Program-made: the position numbers and the translations under genes
Notes under the pieces: generated by a model
Told to the model about the DNA's origin: nothing
The model's database searches: none
What the model saw: the letters and a program-made list of their open reading frames with translations, nothing else
Shown here: positions 25,444-34,407 of the stretch, piece by piece
How positions within the stretch are numbered: position 1 is the first letter of the stretch
Layout: the number at the start of each line of letters is the position of its first letter
Source: an uncultured Pseudoteredinibacter sp.
GTDB taxonomy: Bacteria; Pseudomonadota; Gammaproteobacteria; Pseudomonadales; Cellvibrionaceae
Reading direction: 5' to 3'
NCBI RefSeq assembly: GCF_947500695.1
Contig: NZ_CANMSS010000011.1
Location: 111,833-175,832 of the forward strand
Length of the DNA stretch: 64,000 bases

Positions 25444-26475
25444 TTAATCGAGCGATTGCAACAATGGATTTTTCTGTTGGCTGCGCCACTGTTGCGGGCT
25501 GATTCCCTGCCAGCGCTTAAAGCTGCGAGTGAAAGCGCTTAACTCCGAGTACCCCAATACCGCAGCTACATCGGTAAGGCGATAATGAGGTTCGGAGAGG
25601 TAATCTAAACTGAGTTGGTGCCTTACGCCGTCAATCATATCTTGGAAATTGGTATCTTCTTCGTGCAGGCGGCGTTGTAAGGTGCGTTTGCTGTAGCCGA
25701 TAGCGCGTGCGACGCTTTCCAATTTGCATTGGCAACTTGGCAGCATGATACAGATAACATGCTGGACCTGCTCAATCAGGCTGTCTTTATGGCGGCGCTC
25801 TAAATACTGGCGTAATAACTGCGGCAGTGCCCGTGCGGACTCGGCGATTGGCTGCTCAAGTTGGCTGGGCTCAAACGATAGGCCAACAAAATCATGATTA
25901 AATGCCACTGGGCACTTGAAAAAGCGGCTGTAGATACTGGCGTGATCACAGCCGTCATGTTGCAAATAGGCCGCCCGCAGTCGCAGTGGTTCACCGTACA
26001 AGATTTGCAGCAAATTATAAATTAAGGCCAATGCATGATCTTGCAGAGCTTGGCTTTTGGCAATGGCCTCATACTCACAATGAATAATGAATTGGACGAT
26101 TTCACCTTGCTGTCTGAGTTCAAGGCGAATCATCTGCACGTTAAACTGCAAATGATCGGCCAGCATCTGTAAGGCTTCGCCAATGGTTTGGCTTTCGGTG
26201 GACATGATACCGATTGGGCCGTACACCCCAACCGCTTGGCGGCTGGCCAGCTCTAAGCAAAAGCTTGGGCTCTTAAGGCGTTCGCGGGCCAAGTCCAGCA
26301 ATCGCACATGGCGATCGAAAGGATTGAGTGTTCCGCTTTGCAGATGCAGGGTTTTGTTATTTTCTGGCAGCTCAAGGCCGGCTTCGCGATACAGTGCTGC
26401 AGGGTCGCCGCCCAGTTCGCTGACATATTCGCTGAAACCGTCTAAATACTCACTGTTGATCAAAGGAGCTGACAT
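25444..26475 (-). CDS. AraC family regulator with arabinose-binding-like N-domain
   Basis: A 343-residue regulator. The N-terminal domain (about 20-200, GVYGPIGIMSTESQTIGEALQML) matches the Arabinose_bd type seen in OruR/ArgR-like AraC proteins. The C-terminal double helix-turn-helix is intact: VARAIGYSKRTLQRRLHEED and TDVAAVLGYSELSAFTRSFKRWQGISPQQWR. It is divergent from the MAPEG gene, so it may control that gene. The inducer is unknown. Confidence 0.92.
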   Translation of the reverse strand: MSAPLINSEYLDGFSEYVSELGGDPAALYREAGLELPENNKTLHLQSGTLNPFDRHVRLLDLARERLKSPSFCLELASRQAVGVYGPIGIMSTESQTIGEALQMLADHLQFNVQMIRLELRQQGEIVQFIIHCEYEAIAKSQALQDHALALIYNLLQILYGEPLRLRAAYLQHDGCDHASIYSRFFKCPVAFNHDFVGLSFEPSQLEQPIAESARALPQLLRQYLERRHKDSLIEQVQHVICIMLPSCQCKLESVARAIGYSKRTLQRRLHEEDTNFQDMIDGVRHQLSLDYLSEPHYRLTDVAAVLGYSELSAFTRSFKRWQGISPQQWRSQQKNPLLQSLD

Positions 26476-26613
26476 GGCAAAGTATCTGTGATGAAAAGCC
26501 CAATTGTGTTTTTCTGGCGCTAAAAGTCAATACGAATTACGAATCTTAGCAGCACGCGCTTATCATATTGATCTCTGCAAAGACCTAGAATAATCAATAA
26601 ATAAGGATTCTTT

Positions 26614-27000
26614 ATGAATATTGTCGCTATTTATATGTTGTTTAACCTGCTGCTCTTAGTTTTCAGTAAGGCGCCAGTCGCTATTGCGATGGCCAAGCAG
26701 GGCAGTGGTTATGACAATGCTAGCCCTCGTGAGCAGCAAGGAGAGCTGGCTGGCTGGGGTAAGCGAGCTTTGGCAGCCCATCAAAATGCGATAGAAACCA
26801 TTCCTGTTTTTGGTTTAGCCCTGCTGACGGCTGCTCATTTGGATCTGGAGACTGCACAATTTCACCTATATGCCGGCGGCTTTGTGGCCTCTCGTCTTGT
26901 TTACCAAATTTGTTATCTGGCAAATTGGGCAACTCTACGCAGCGTGGCTTGGATAGCAGGCTATGCTTGTTGCATAGCCTTGGTGGTGTTGTCCTTGTAG
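26614..27000 (+). CDS. MAPEG family membrane protein
   Basis: A 128-residue protein with four membrane segments and the MAPEG signature (AHQNAIETIPVFGLALLTA, about 55-73, and RLVYQICYLANW). MAPEG proteins include glutathione-dependent enzymes, but many bacterial ones have no known activity. A ribosome binding site AAGGA precedes the ATG. It is divergent from the AraC gene and convergent with the next LysR gene, 30 bases away. Confidence 0.88.
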   Translation: MNIVAIYMLFNLLLLVFSKAPVAIAMAKQGSGYDNASPREQQGELAGWGKRALAAHQNAIETIPVFGLALLTAAHLDLETAQFHLYAGGFVASRLVYQICYLANWATLRSVAWIAGYACCIALVVLSL

Positions 27001-27030
27001 TGTTGCGTTTGTGTGGCTCCACTGGAGGTA

Positions 27031-27972
27031 CTACATAAGTGCGGTGGAGCGAAACAAGCGTTCCTCGCGGAAAAAGTGCGACATAATGTCGGCCATAACA
27101 CCGCGCAACCATAAGTGGGGCTGGCTATTAATGCTACGGCGATGTTGAATGATGACCATCTCTAGCGTTGGGTAGCCAAGCTCTATCGGCATGGTCTTAT
27201 AGGTATATGCTGGGTTGTGAAGTTCTTTGTGATTATCTGCTGTCACTAGCAGGCAGTCGCTTTTGGCGACCACATCCAAGGCCGAAGATAGCGATGAGGT
27301 CTCTAAAACGATGTCACGTTGCTGGCCACTCTGGTTTAGGATTTCATCTACTACACCAATATTGGCGTGGGTAATTTGAGCGATATACAAGCGCACATGG
27401 GGAAAGGACAGGTAATCTTCAAGGCTAATCTGCTCTTGTGCGGCCAGCGGGTGATCTGCGCGCATGGCGCAAATCACTTCGCCAAAGCCGACACTGGTTT
27501 TGACCAGCTCTTCAGGCATTGAGCGGTTGATGTGAATAACAAAGTCGAGCTGGCCTGATGCAAGCTGTTCGGTAAAGTCGGTACTAACCTCAGAAATGGT
27601 CAAACTTGCTCTGGGCGAGTGATCTTGTAAGGCTAGACTTAAATCCGGAATAAGCTGATCGAGGATGACTCCGGGGCCTGCAATATTGAAGCGCCCATTG
27701 TACGAGTCGGGAATAAACTCCTGGGGGTGCACTAGGTTGCTGATTTGATCGAGTAAATCCGGCAGCTGTTGTTCTAGCTGCTTGGCCCTCGGGGTTGGGA
27801 TCAAACCATGAGAAGAGCGAGTGAACAGCGGATCGTTTAATTCCTCGCGCAGTTTTTGCAGGGTCTTACTCATAGCGGGCTGCGATACATGCAGTCGTTT
27901 GGCGGCATGGGTCACATTACGCTCTTCAAGTAAAACACGCAGAGCGCTTAAAAGGTTTAAATCGGGACGCAT
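27031..27972 (-). CDS. LysR family regulator divergent from the sulfatase gene
   Basis: A 313-residue LysR protein. The helix-turn-helix reads DLNLLSALRVLLEERNVTHA followed by SQPAMSKTLQKLREEL, then an effector-binding domain. It is a close relative of the LysR at 20279. Divergent orientation and a shared intergenic region with inverted repeats suggest it controls the sulfatase gene. Confidence 0.92.
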   Translation of the reverse strand: MRPDLNLLSALRVLLEERNVTHAAKRLHVSQPAMSKTLQKLREELNDPLFTRSSHGLIPTPRAKQLEQQLPDLLDQISNLVHPQEFIPDSYNGRFNIAGPGVILDQLIPDLSLALQDHSPRASLTISEVSTDFTEQLASGQLDFVIHINRSMPEELVKTSVGFGEVICAMRADHPLAAQEQISLEDYLSFPHVRLYIAQITHANIGVVDEILNQSGQQRDIVLETSSLSSALDVVAKSDCLLVTADNHKELHNPAYTYKTMPIELGYPTLEMVIIQHRRSINSQPHLWLRGVMADIMSHFFREERLFRSTALM

Positions 27973-28037
27973 TGTTTGTCTTCCTAGATAAGAAATTCCT
28001 TGAGGTTATGCTAAATCAGGTGAAAAGCAATTTCAAT

Positions 28038-28077
28038 TATATCTGCAATTTGTTTAAAGTAGATATAGGCTGTAGCC
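28038..28077. promoter_or_regulatory. Candidate LysR operator between lysR and sulfatase genes
   Basis: TATATCT (28038-28044) and AGATATA (28061-28067) are perfect inverted copies 16 bases apart. They are followed at once by the palindrome GGCT-GT-AGCC (28068-28077). The site lies between the divergent starts. Confidence 0.45.
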
Positions 28078-28174
28078 ATATATAAAGTGTATTCGCATAA
28101 GTAATGACTCAGCTGCCATCATAGCCAGATGTACCCTTGGCGTGAACGATAACGACTACAGAGGCCTAAATATC

Positions 28175-29716
28175 ATGCTTAAGCCCATTCTGAGAGGGGT
28201 AGCTTGTGTTCTGTCCCTGGGAGCCAGCTGGACCGCTCTCGCCCAAGATCGTCCCAATATATTGGTGTTTTGGGGTGATGATATTGGAATCACCAATATC
28301 AGTGCCTACAGCCATGGTTTGATGGGATATAAAACCCCAAATATCGACCGCATTGCTCGCGAAGGGGTGATGTTTACAGATTATTACGGTGAGCAAAGCT
28401 GTACGGCAGGTCGTTCAGCTTTTATCACTGGTCAGAGTCCAATGCGTACCGGCTTGTCTAAGGTGGGGTTGCCAGGTGCTGATAAAGGTATTCGCAAAGA
28501 AGATCCAACGCTGGCCTGGATGCTGAAATCCAAAGGTTATATGACCGCACAGTTTGGTAAAAACCATTTGGGTGATCGCGATGAGTTTTTGCCCTCCAAC
28601 CATGGTTTTGATGAGTTCTTTGGCAATCTATACCACTTGAATGCAGAGGAAGAGCCTGAAGATCCAGATTATCCAAAAGCGCCGGGTTTTCGTAAGCGTT
28701 TTGGCCCGCGTGGCGTAGTGCATTCCTATGCAGATGGCCGAGTTGAAGATACTGGCCCGCTAACTCGCAAGCGTATGGAGACTGTCGATCAGGAATTTGT
28801 CGATAAGGCTATGGGTTTTGTCGACAAGGCTCATAAGGCCAAGAAGCCATTTTTTGTTTGGGTGAACACCACTGGCATGCATTTTCGTACGCACCCAGCG
28901 GCGGATACCAAGGGTAAATCTGGGCAAGGCTTTTACAATGATGTAATGGTGGCTCACGATGAAAAGGTGGGCGCAATGCTAGATCAGCTGGATAAGCTGG
29001 GTATTAGCGATAACACCATTGTGATGTATTCCACCGACAACGGTGTGCATTACAACACCTGGCCAGATGCAGGCATTACTCCATTTCGATCTGAGAAAAA
29101 TACCAATTGGGAAGGTGCCTATCGTGTGCCGGCTATGATTCGCTGGCCGGGTAAAATCAAGCCGCAGGTTTCTAATGAAATTGCCTCGCACTTGGATTGG
29201 TTCCCTACCTTGATGGCTGCCGTTGGCGAAAGCGATGTAACCCAACAGTTGCTGAAAGGTAAAACTGTCAGCGGCCGTAAATATAATGTGCACCTGGATG
29301 GCTATAACTTGCTGCCCTATCTGCAGGGTAAAGAGAAGAAGTCACCGCGTAATCACTTTATCTATTTGTCGGATACCTCAGATATTGTTGGCTTACGCCG
29401 TGAAGATTGGAAGCTGGTTTATGCAGAGCAGCGCGCCAAGCGCTTCGATGTTTGGCGTGAGCAGTTTGAGTTTTTACGTATACCGAAGCTATTTAATCTG
29501 CGTCGCGATCCTTATGAGCGTGCCGATGAGCACTCAAATGCTTATAACGAATGGTGGGCGGATAAGGTATTGCCACAGTCTGCAATGGCCTCAACCGTCT
29601 TGATTCCGTTTTTACAGTCCTTCAAAAAGTATCCGCCAAGACAGAAGCCGGATACCTTCACCATCGATCAGATCGTAGAGAAGGCGCAAATTTGGGAAAA
29701 TGTGCAGTATAAGTAA
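28175..29716 (+). CDS. Secreted arylsulfatase (formylglycine-type)
   Basis: A 513-residue alkaline-phosphatase-fold sulfatase with a signal peptide (MLKPILRG..., cut after ALA near residue 23). Metal residues appear in FWGDDIG (D35, D36). The modification motif is CTAGRS at 76-81, which fits the C-x-[P/A]-x-R rule for conversion of Cys to formylglycine. STDNG and KFGKNHLGD-like motifs follow. The ATG at 28175 is chosen because it gives the signal peptide directly; a GTG eleven codons earlier is less likely. No formylglycine-generating enzyme is in this window. The substrate (sulfated polymer or aryl sulfate) is unknown. Confidence 0.92.
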   Translation: MLKPILRGVACVLSLGASWTALAQDRPNILVFWGDDIGITNISAYSHGLMGYKTPNIDRIAREGVMFTDYYGEQSCTAGRSAFITGQSPMRTGLSKVGLPGADKGIRKEDPTLAWMLKSKGYMTAQFGKNHLGDRDEFLPSNHGFDEFFGNLYHLNAEEEPEDPDYPKAPGFRKRFGPRGVVHSYADGRVEDTGPLTRKRMETVDQEFVDKAMGFVDKAHKAKKPFFVWVNTTGMHFRTHPAADTKGKSGQGFYNDVMVAHDEKVGAMLDQLDKLGISDNTIVMYSTDNGVHYNTWPDAGITPFRSEKNTNWEGAYRVPAMIRWPGKIKPQVSNEIASHLDWFPTLMAAVGESDVTQQLLKGKTVSGRKYNVHLDGYNLLPYLQGKEKKSPRNHFIYLSDTSDIVGLRREDWKLVYAEQRAKRFDVWREQFEFLRIPKLFNLRRDPYERADEHSNAYNEWWADKVLPQSAMASTVLIPFLQSFKKYPPRQKPDTFTIDQIVEKAQIWENVQYK

Positions 29717-29767
29717 GGCTTATCCCGCATCAAGCCTGTAAATCGACAGATGTTACAGGCAACAAAA

Positions 29768-29792
29768 AGCCCAGCCCAGTGCTGGGTTTTTT
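29768..29792 (+). terminator. Sulfatase terminator
   Basis: CCCAGC and GCTGGG form a 6-bp stem with a five-base loop and a six-T tail, about 55 bases after the sulfatase stop. Confidence 0.85.
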
Positions 29793-29870
29793 GTTATGCT
29801 TTCTTTAGACCTTAAGCGGTCTTTTGACGCTAAGGACTACCAATAGCAATAACTAATAATAGGTTTCCTC

Positions 29871-30836
29871 ATGGATGCTTTGCGTCAACAGTTTGCTGAG
29901 CTGCGCAGCAGTTTGCATCAACGTCTAATTGGCCAAGAGGCTCTACTAGATTCGCTTCTTCTCGCGCTATTGTGTAATGGACATATTCTCCTTGAAGGCT
30001 ATCCGGGGACAGCAAAAACGCGTTTGGTAAAGCTGCTAGGGCAGAGCATTCAAGGTGATATGGGGCGAATACAGTTTACCCCTGATCTTTTACCGGCCGA
30101 TGTTACCGGAGCCGAAGTGCTGCACCAGGACGCAGGGCAGCAAAGTCTTAGTTTTCAGGCCGGCCCAATTTTTAACAATCTAATTCTCGCTGATGAAATC
30201 AATCGAGCGCCGGCCAAAGTACAGTCTGCATTGTTAGAGGCAATGGAAGAGCGGCAGGTCACGGTTGCGGGTAAAAGTTATTCTTTGCCCGCGGTATTTA
30301 TGGTTGTCGCTACCCAAAATCCCATTGAGCAAGAGGGCACCTATCCACTGCCTGAAGCGCAGTTGGACAGGTTTTTATTAAAAACTTGTGTGTCATATCC
30401 TGATGCCCAAGAAGAATTGAATATTATTCGTTTAGTTCGTAGTGAAGAGCAGCAGGCAGAGCCGTTGGCTTGCACGATCAGTGAAGATAATTTGCTGGCG
30501 GCTAGGCAAGCCTTTCAAAAAACACATGTGGCGCCGGCGATAGAGCAATATATTGTTAATCTTGTGATGGCAACACGCCAGCCCGAACTGTATCAAGACA
30601 GTCGCTTGCCTCAATATATCCAATTAGGTGCAAGTCCAAGGGCCAGTATTGCATTAGATAAATGTTCCCGAGCGAGAGCTTGGCTTGCAGGGCGTGATCA
30701 TGTATTGCCTGAGGATGTTGCTGCCGTGCTACCGGAAGTTATGGCCCACAGAATTCAGCTTAATTATCGAGCCCAGGCCGAGTCCTATAGCGGTGCAGAT
30801 GCTTGTGCTGAACTATTGGAGCAGGTTTTGGTGTAA
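29871..30836 (+). CDS. MoxR family AAA+ ATPase
   Basis: A 321-residue MoxR ATPase, a chaperone-like AAA+ protein that acts with VWA-domain partners in envelope or metal-cofactor maturation. Walker A reads GYPGTAKT (43-50), Walker B is ILADEINRAP, and the sensor region has ATQNPIEQEGTYPLPEAQLDRF, the MoxR signature. It is the first gene of an eight-gene operon (MoxR, DUF58, DUF4381-like, two VWA, TPR, BatD, cytochrome), as in aerotolerance (Bat) operons. Confidence 0.95.
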   Translation: MDALRQQFAELRSSLHQRLIGQEALLDSLLLALLCNGHILLEGYPGTAKTRLVKLLGQSIQGDMGRIQFTPDLLPADVTGAEVLHQDAGQQSLSFQAGPIFNNLILADEINRAPAKVQSALLEAMEERQVTVAGKSYSLPAVFMVVATQNPIEQEGTYPLPEAQLDRFLLKTCVSYPDAQEELNIIRLVRSEEQQAEPLACTISEDNLLAARQAFQKTHVAPAIEQYIVNLVMATRQPELYQDSRLPQYIQLGASPRASIALDKCSRARAWLAGRDHVLPEDVAAVLPEVMAHRIQLNYRAQAESYSGADACAELLEQVLV

Positions 30837-30875
30837 CGGTAAGTATTCCATGACAATACTTTTGGGCGGCATGTA

Positions 30876-31826
30876 ATGGCAATCGGAGACGGCAAAAGTC
30901 CAGCTTTCAAAAAGCTGCTTGAAGCGGGTATCCAAGTGGATATGGAGGCCTTAATTCATCAATCCGAGCCCAGTAAAAGTTTAATGCCATTGTTTCTGGA
31001 GGGTTTGCTTGGGCCTTTACTTGGCCATCGTAGTGGTTCGCGCAAGGGTAGTGGTCTAGATTTCGCCGAGCTCAATCACTATCAGCAAGGTGATGATATA
31101 CGTCACGTTGATTGGAAGTTGAGTAGTCGCAAGCAGAGTCCTTATGTACGCCATTTCCAAGAAGAAAAAGAGCAGCGTTTTGAACTGCTTGTCGATCAAG
31201 GCGCAAGTATGTTGTTTGGCTCTTTGGCTGATAGTAAGGCGGTCACAGCGGCTAAGCTGGCAGCTCAGATTGGCTGGCAGGCTATCCATCAAGGGGACCC
31301 TTGTTCTTGTTCTGTAGTTTCCGCCTCCGAAGTTCATTGGGGGCGCTCGAGTCGAAGCCTTCAGTCTTGGTTGCACGCTTTATCCGATCTACAAAAAAAC
31401 AACCAAAATATTAATCCAAGGGCAGAGGCATCAGATCAATTGCTGTCGTCCAGCTTAGAGGAAATGCTCAATCGTCGTTATCGCGGACGTCATGTTTATA
31501 TCATTAGCGATTTTATGAGTTTGCTGGTGGAAGAACAGAAAAATCGTTTGACGCAGCAGTTGGAAGCCTTATCTCAGCATAATTCACTTCGTTTAATTTA
31601 TATTTTTGATGAATTGGAGCGGAGCTTTCCTGAAGCAGGTTTTTTACCGATATCAGATGGGTATCATCACGCTGAAATCAATAGTTCTGACTCGGGTTTG
31701 CAACTCGCTTTGCAGCGTACCTTTTCGCAGCGCTTGCAATTCTTATCGCTTATTGCCTCATCTCTACTCAACATTAAGCTGTTGCCTTTTGATTGTGCTT
31801 TGCAATATCGAGGAGAGCTCTCGTGA
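30876..31826 (+). CDS. DUF58 domain protein
   Basis: A 316-residue protein with the DUF58 landmarks GSRKGSGLDFAELNHYQQGDDIRHVDWK and SRKQSPYVRHFQEEKE. DUF58 proteins have a degenerate VWA fold and are regular companions of MoxR. The start has a weak ribosome site, but the downstream signature fixes the frame. Its stop overlaps the next gene's GTG by four bases, so the genes are coupled. Confidence 0.9.
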   Translation: MAIGDGKSPAFKKLLEAGIQVDMEALIHQSEPSKSLMPLFLEGLLGPLLGHRSGSRKGSGLDFAELNHYQQGDDIRHVDWKLSSRKQSPYVRHFQEEKEQRFELLVDQGASMLFGSLADSKAVTAAKLAAQIGWQAIHQGDPCSCSVVSASEVHWGRSSRSLQSWLHALSDLQKNNQNINPRAEASDQLLSSSLEEMLNRRYRGRHVYIISDFMSLLVEEQKNRLTQQLEALSQHNSLRLIYIFDELERSFPEAGFLPISDGYHHAEINSSDSGLQLALQRTFSQRLQFLSLIASSLLNIKLLPFDCALQYRGELS

Positions 31827-32473
31827 AACAGGACGTCTCTCTAAACGATCCTGAAAATAAACTTCTCGATGCTGAGATGCAGGAAGAACAGCTGGCTGCA
31901 TCCATTGAGGGGGCAAGGCCGGATTTTTGGTTTCAGGGTTTTGGTAATGACTGGCTAGAACATTTTTACGAGCTGGAATCTGTGGCCGGTGAATTGCCTA
32001 GCGGCTTGCAGATGTACGTTCCTAAAACAGAAATCCTATTGCTTGGGCTTACCTTTTTATTAATCGTATTACTGAGGTTTTGGCTGCTAGGAAAATTGCA
32101 GGGGCAGTTGGATTATTACCGCTTGGAAGCACAAAGCGAGCTAGAAGATGTGTTTGCCGCTATCGAGAAGGATGAGTTGGATAATACCAATCGTCTGGCT
32201 GAAATCCTGCAGCGCTGTTTACTGGTATTCACAGATCGAAAAACATTGAACTCCCTTTCTGAGTCTCAGAGGCTTGAGCTTATTAATCAGCTTTTACCGA
32301 GTAATGCTCCTGTATCTTTTAGGCTAGAAGAACAAGAGTTCGCTGCTTTAGAGAGAGCTCGCTTTGAAAAAACGACAAAGCAGCTAGACCAAGAACAACT
32401 TAAGGTCTTGCATGGCAAGCTTTTGTATTGGGTGAACAATCATAAAGTAGGTGAGTTGCATGTTGTCCTTTGA
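31823..32473 (+). CDS. DUF4381-like membrane protein of the Bat operon
   Basis: A 216-residue protein with one membrane segment (about 70-89) and a helical cytoplasmic C-terminus. It resembles the DUF4381-type proteins found between DUF58 and VWA genes in MoxR operons. The GTG at 31823 has GAGGAG just upstream and overlaps the DUF58 stop. The overlap with the next gene is about 14 bases. The exact role is unknown. Confidence 0.8.
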   Translation: MKQDVSLNDPENKLLDAEMQEEQLAASIEGARPDFWFQGFGNDWLEHFYELESVAGELPSGLQMYVPKTEILLLGLTFLLIVLLRFWLLGKLQGQLDYYRLEAQSELEDVFAAIEKDELDNTNRLAEILQRCLLVFTDRKTLNSLSESQRLELINQLLPSNAPVSFRLEEQEFAALERARFEKTTKQLDQEQLKVLHGKLLYWVNNHKVGELHVVL

Positions 32474-33500
32474 GCAGCTCTGGGTTCTGCTGCTATTGCC
32501 CTTGCCTTGGTTAATAAGAAAGTTAGCTCCTGCTTACGGTAGCCAACGCCGCTCTCTTCAAGTGCCGTTCTTTAAGGCTTTGCTTAAAGAGCAGGGGCAT
32601 GTTTTACAAACACAAACTGTTCAGCGGCGACGCAAAATCCAGGTATTTTTGTTGTTGTCGGTATGGCTACTGTTATTGCTGGCCGCGGCCAAGCCTGTGT
32701 GGTTGGGCGAACCTGTTGAGCTGCGAGAGCCGGCTCGTGATCTGTTAATCGCTGTTGATTTGTCCGGTTCAATGGCTGAGTTGGATTTTGCCCCAGTAGG
32801 AGAGCAGGCCATGTCGCGGCTGCGGGGAGCTAAGCAAGTATTAAGTGCGTTCTCTGAAGCGCGCGAAGGCGATCGGCTGGCCTTGATGGTCTATGGAGAC
32901 GCTCCTTATTTGCAATTGCCTTTTAGTGAAGATAAGGCGCTTTTTAATACGCTGTTAGAAGAAAGCCGAGTGCGAATGGCAGGGCCTAAGACTATGCTGG
33001 GTGACGCTATTGGTTTCGCCTACAAGCATTTTGTGGCAGAGAAGCAAGCTAGCGATGCTAGAGCTGCAGATCGCAGTCGGGTATTGTTGCTGCTAAGTGA
33101 TGGCAACGATTCTGGCAGTCGAGTGCCACCGAAAGAAGCTGCACGCTTAGCGGCCAGTGCTGGAATTAAAATTTACCCTATTCTATTGGGTAAACTGGAT
33201 GCCGTCGCGGAACAAGCTGTCGATGAAGAGCAGTTGCAAGGTTTGGCGGATATCACTGGTGGACGCTATTTTCATGCTGAGGATGCTGATGCCTTGACTC
33301 GGGTATCTGAGCTGTTGGATCAGCTAGAGCCCAGTCGATTCGCCGTTCATTACTATCAACCGAGCCACAATTTATTTTATTGGCCAGTACTTCTGGCTGT
33401 ATTGCTGGCCTATCTTGTACATTTTTATTTGGCTAGCCAGGCTTTTAATCAGCGCAGACAGAATGCCTCAGTTTCTAGCTTGGAGGCTGACAATGATTAG
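32460..33500 (+). CDS. VWA domain membrane protein, BatA-like
   Basis: A 346-residue inner-membrane protein. An N-terminal hairpin of membrane segments (about 6-20 and 60-78), a VWA domain with the metal-ion site DLSGS at 100-104, and a C-terminal membrane segment (about 300-322) match BatA of Bacteroides aerotolerance operons. The ATG at 32460 is preferred over a GTG three codons earlier. It overlaps the preceding gene by 14 bases and the next by 8. Confidence 0.92.
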   Translation: MLSFEQLWVLLLLPLPWLIRKLAPAYGSQRRSLQVPFFKALLKEQGHVLQTQTVQRRRKIQVFLLLSVWLLLLLAAAKPVWLGEPVELREPARDLLIAVDLSGSMAELDFAPVGEQAMSRLRGAKQVLSAFSEAREGDRLALMVYGDAPYLQLPFSEDKALFNTLLEESRVRMAGPKTMLGDAIGFAYKHFVAEKQASDARAADRSRVLLLLSDGNDSGSRVPPKEAARLAASAGIKIYPILLGKLDAVAEQAVDEEQLQGLADITGGRYFHAEDADALTRVSELLDQLEPSRFAVHYYQPSHNLFYWPVLLAVLLAYLVHFYLASQAFNQRRQNASVSSLEADND

Positions 33501-34404
33501 TGTCTGGGAATACTGGCAAAGCTTCCACTTCTTACGGCCTTGGGCTTTATGGTTGCTGCTGCCGGCAGTGTTTTTGTATGTGATGGCCTTATTGCAAGCC
33601 CGTTTAGCAAGCCGCTGGGGACAGATCATAAAGGCAGAGTACCTAGACATACTCGCTGTGGATAGCCGCCATCATTCTTGGCTAAGCCCGCTAATGTTGA
33701 TGCTGATGACTTGCAGTTTGGCGGTTCTAGTTGTTGCTGGCCCCAGTTGGCAGCTCAAAGCTAACCCGCTAAAGCAAACTCAAGAAGCAATTTATCTTGT
33801 ATTGCAACTCAATGAAGAGATGCAAGAAGATGAGCAGCGTTTGCTAACGGCGAAATTAAAAATACGGTCTCTATTGCAAGACAATAAAAATTTACCGGTT
33901 GCTCTTATGGTCTTTTCCGGCAGTGCTCATAATGTATTGCCTCTTAGTCGAGATCATCAAGCGATAAACTTGTATCTTGCCGATTTGTCAGCGGACTTAA
34001 TGCCGGAAGATGGCTACAGACCTGACTTGGCACTGCAGCATGTACAGCAGCAGCTTGATCTGCGGCGATACCCACAAAGCACGGTTGTGGTGATTGGCAA
34101 TAATGAGAGTCTCGTTGAAGTCAGCCAGTTTTCTGGTTTTAAATCGGAGCTATTAAAAATTTACTGGTCTTATGATGCCCAGGAAGTGCCCGCGTTCTTC
34201 TCAGAGTTAAACTTCGAGGCCTTGCAAATGAGCCCCGGTGATAGCGACCTTAGTCACTTTAAATGGTTGCTTAAAAAGCAGCAGCGGAGCTTGGCTTATG
34301 GCGAAGAAGATGATTGGCAAGATGCAGGCTATTTTCTATTATGGCCCTTATTAATCTTGGCTTTGCTATGGTTTCGGCGTGGTATGGTGCTCAGTTGGAC
34401 TTAA
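33493..34404 (+). CDS. VWA-like membrane protein lacking the metal site, BatB position
   Basis: A 303-residue protein with membrane segments at about 16-34 and 66-83 and near the C-terminus. It occupies the place of the second VWA gene (BatB). Where the DxSxS metal site is expected the sequence reads QLNEEM (about 105-110), so a divalent-metal MIDAS appears to be lost. The ATG at 33493 overlaps the previous stop by eight bases. Confidence 0.82.
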   Translation: MISVWEYWQSFHFLRPWALWLLLPAVFLYVMALLQARLASRWGQIIKAEYLDILAVDSRHHSWLSPLMLMLMTCSLAVLVVAGPSWQLKANPLKQTQEAIYLVLQLNEEMQEDEQRLLTAKLKIRSLLQDNKNLPVALMVFSGSAHNVLPLSRDHQAINLYLADLSADLMPEDGYRPDLALQHVQQQLDLRRYPQSTVVVIGNNESLVEVSQFSGFKSELLKIYWSYDAQEVPAFFSELNFEALQMSPGDSDLSHFKWLLKKQQRSLAYGEEDDWQDAGYFLLWPLLILALLWFRRGMVLSWT

Positions 34405-34407
34405 GCT

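Noticed and set aside
27014..27050. GCTCCAC/GTGGAGC hairpin between the MAPEG and LysR genes as a terminator
   Set aside because: The stem is short, the loop long and no T run follows on either strand.
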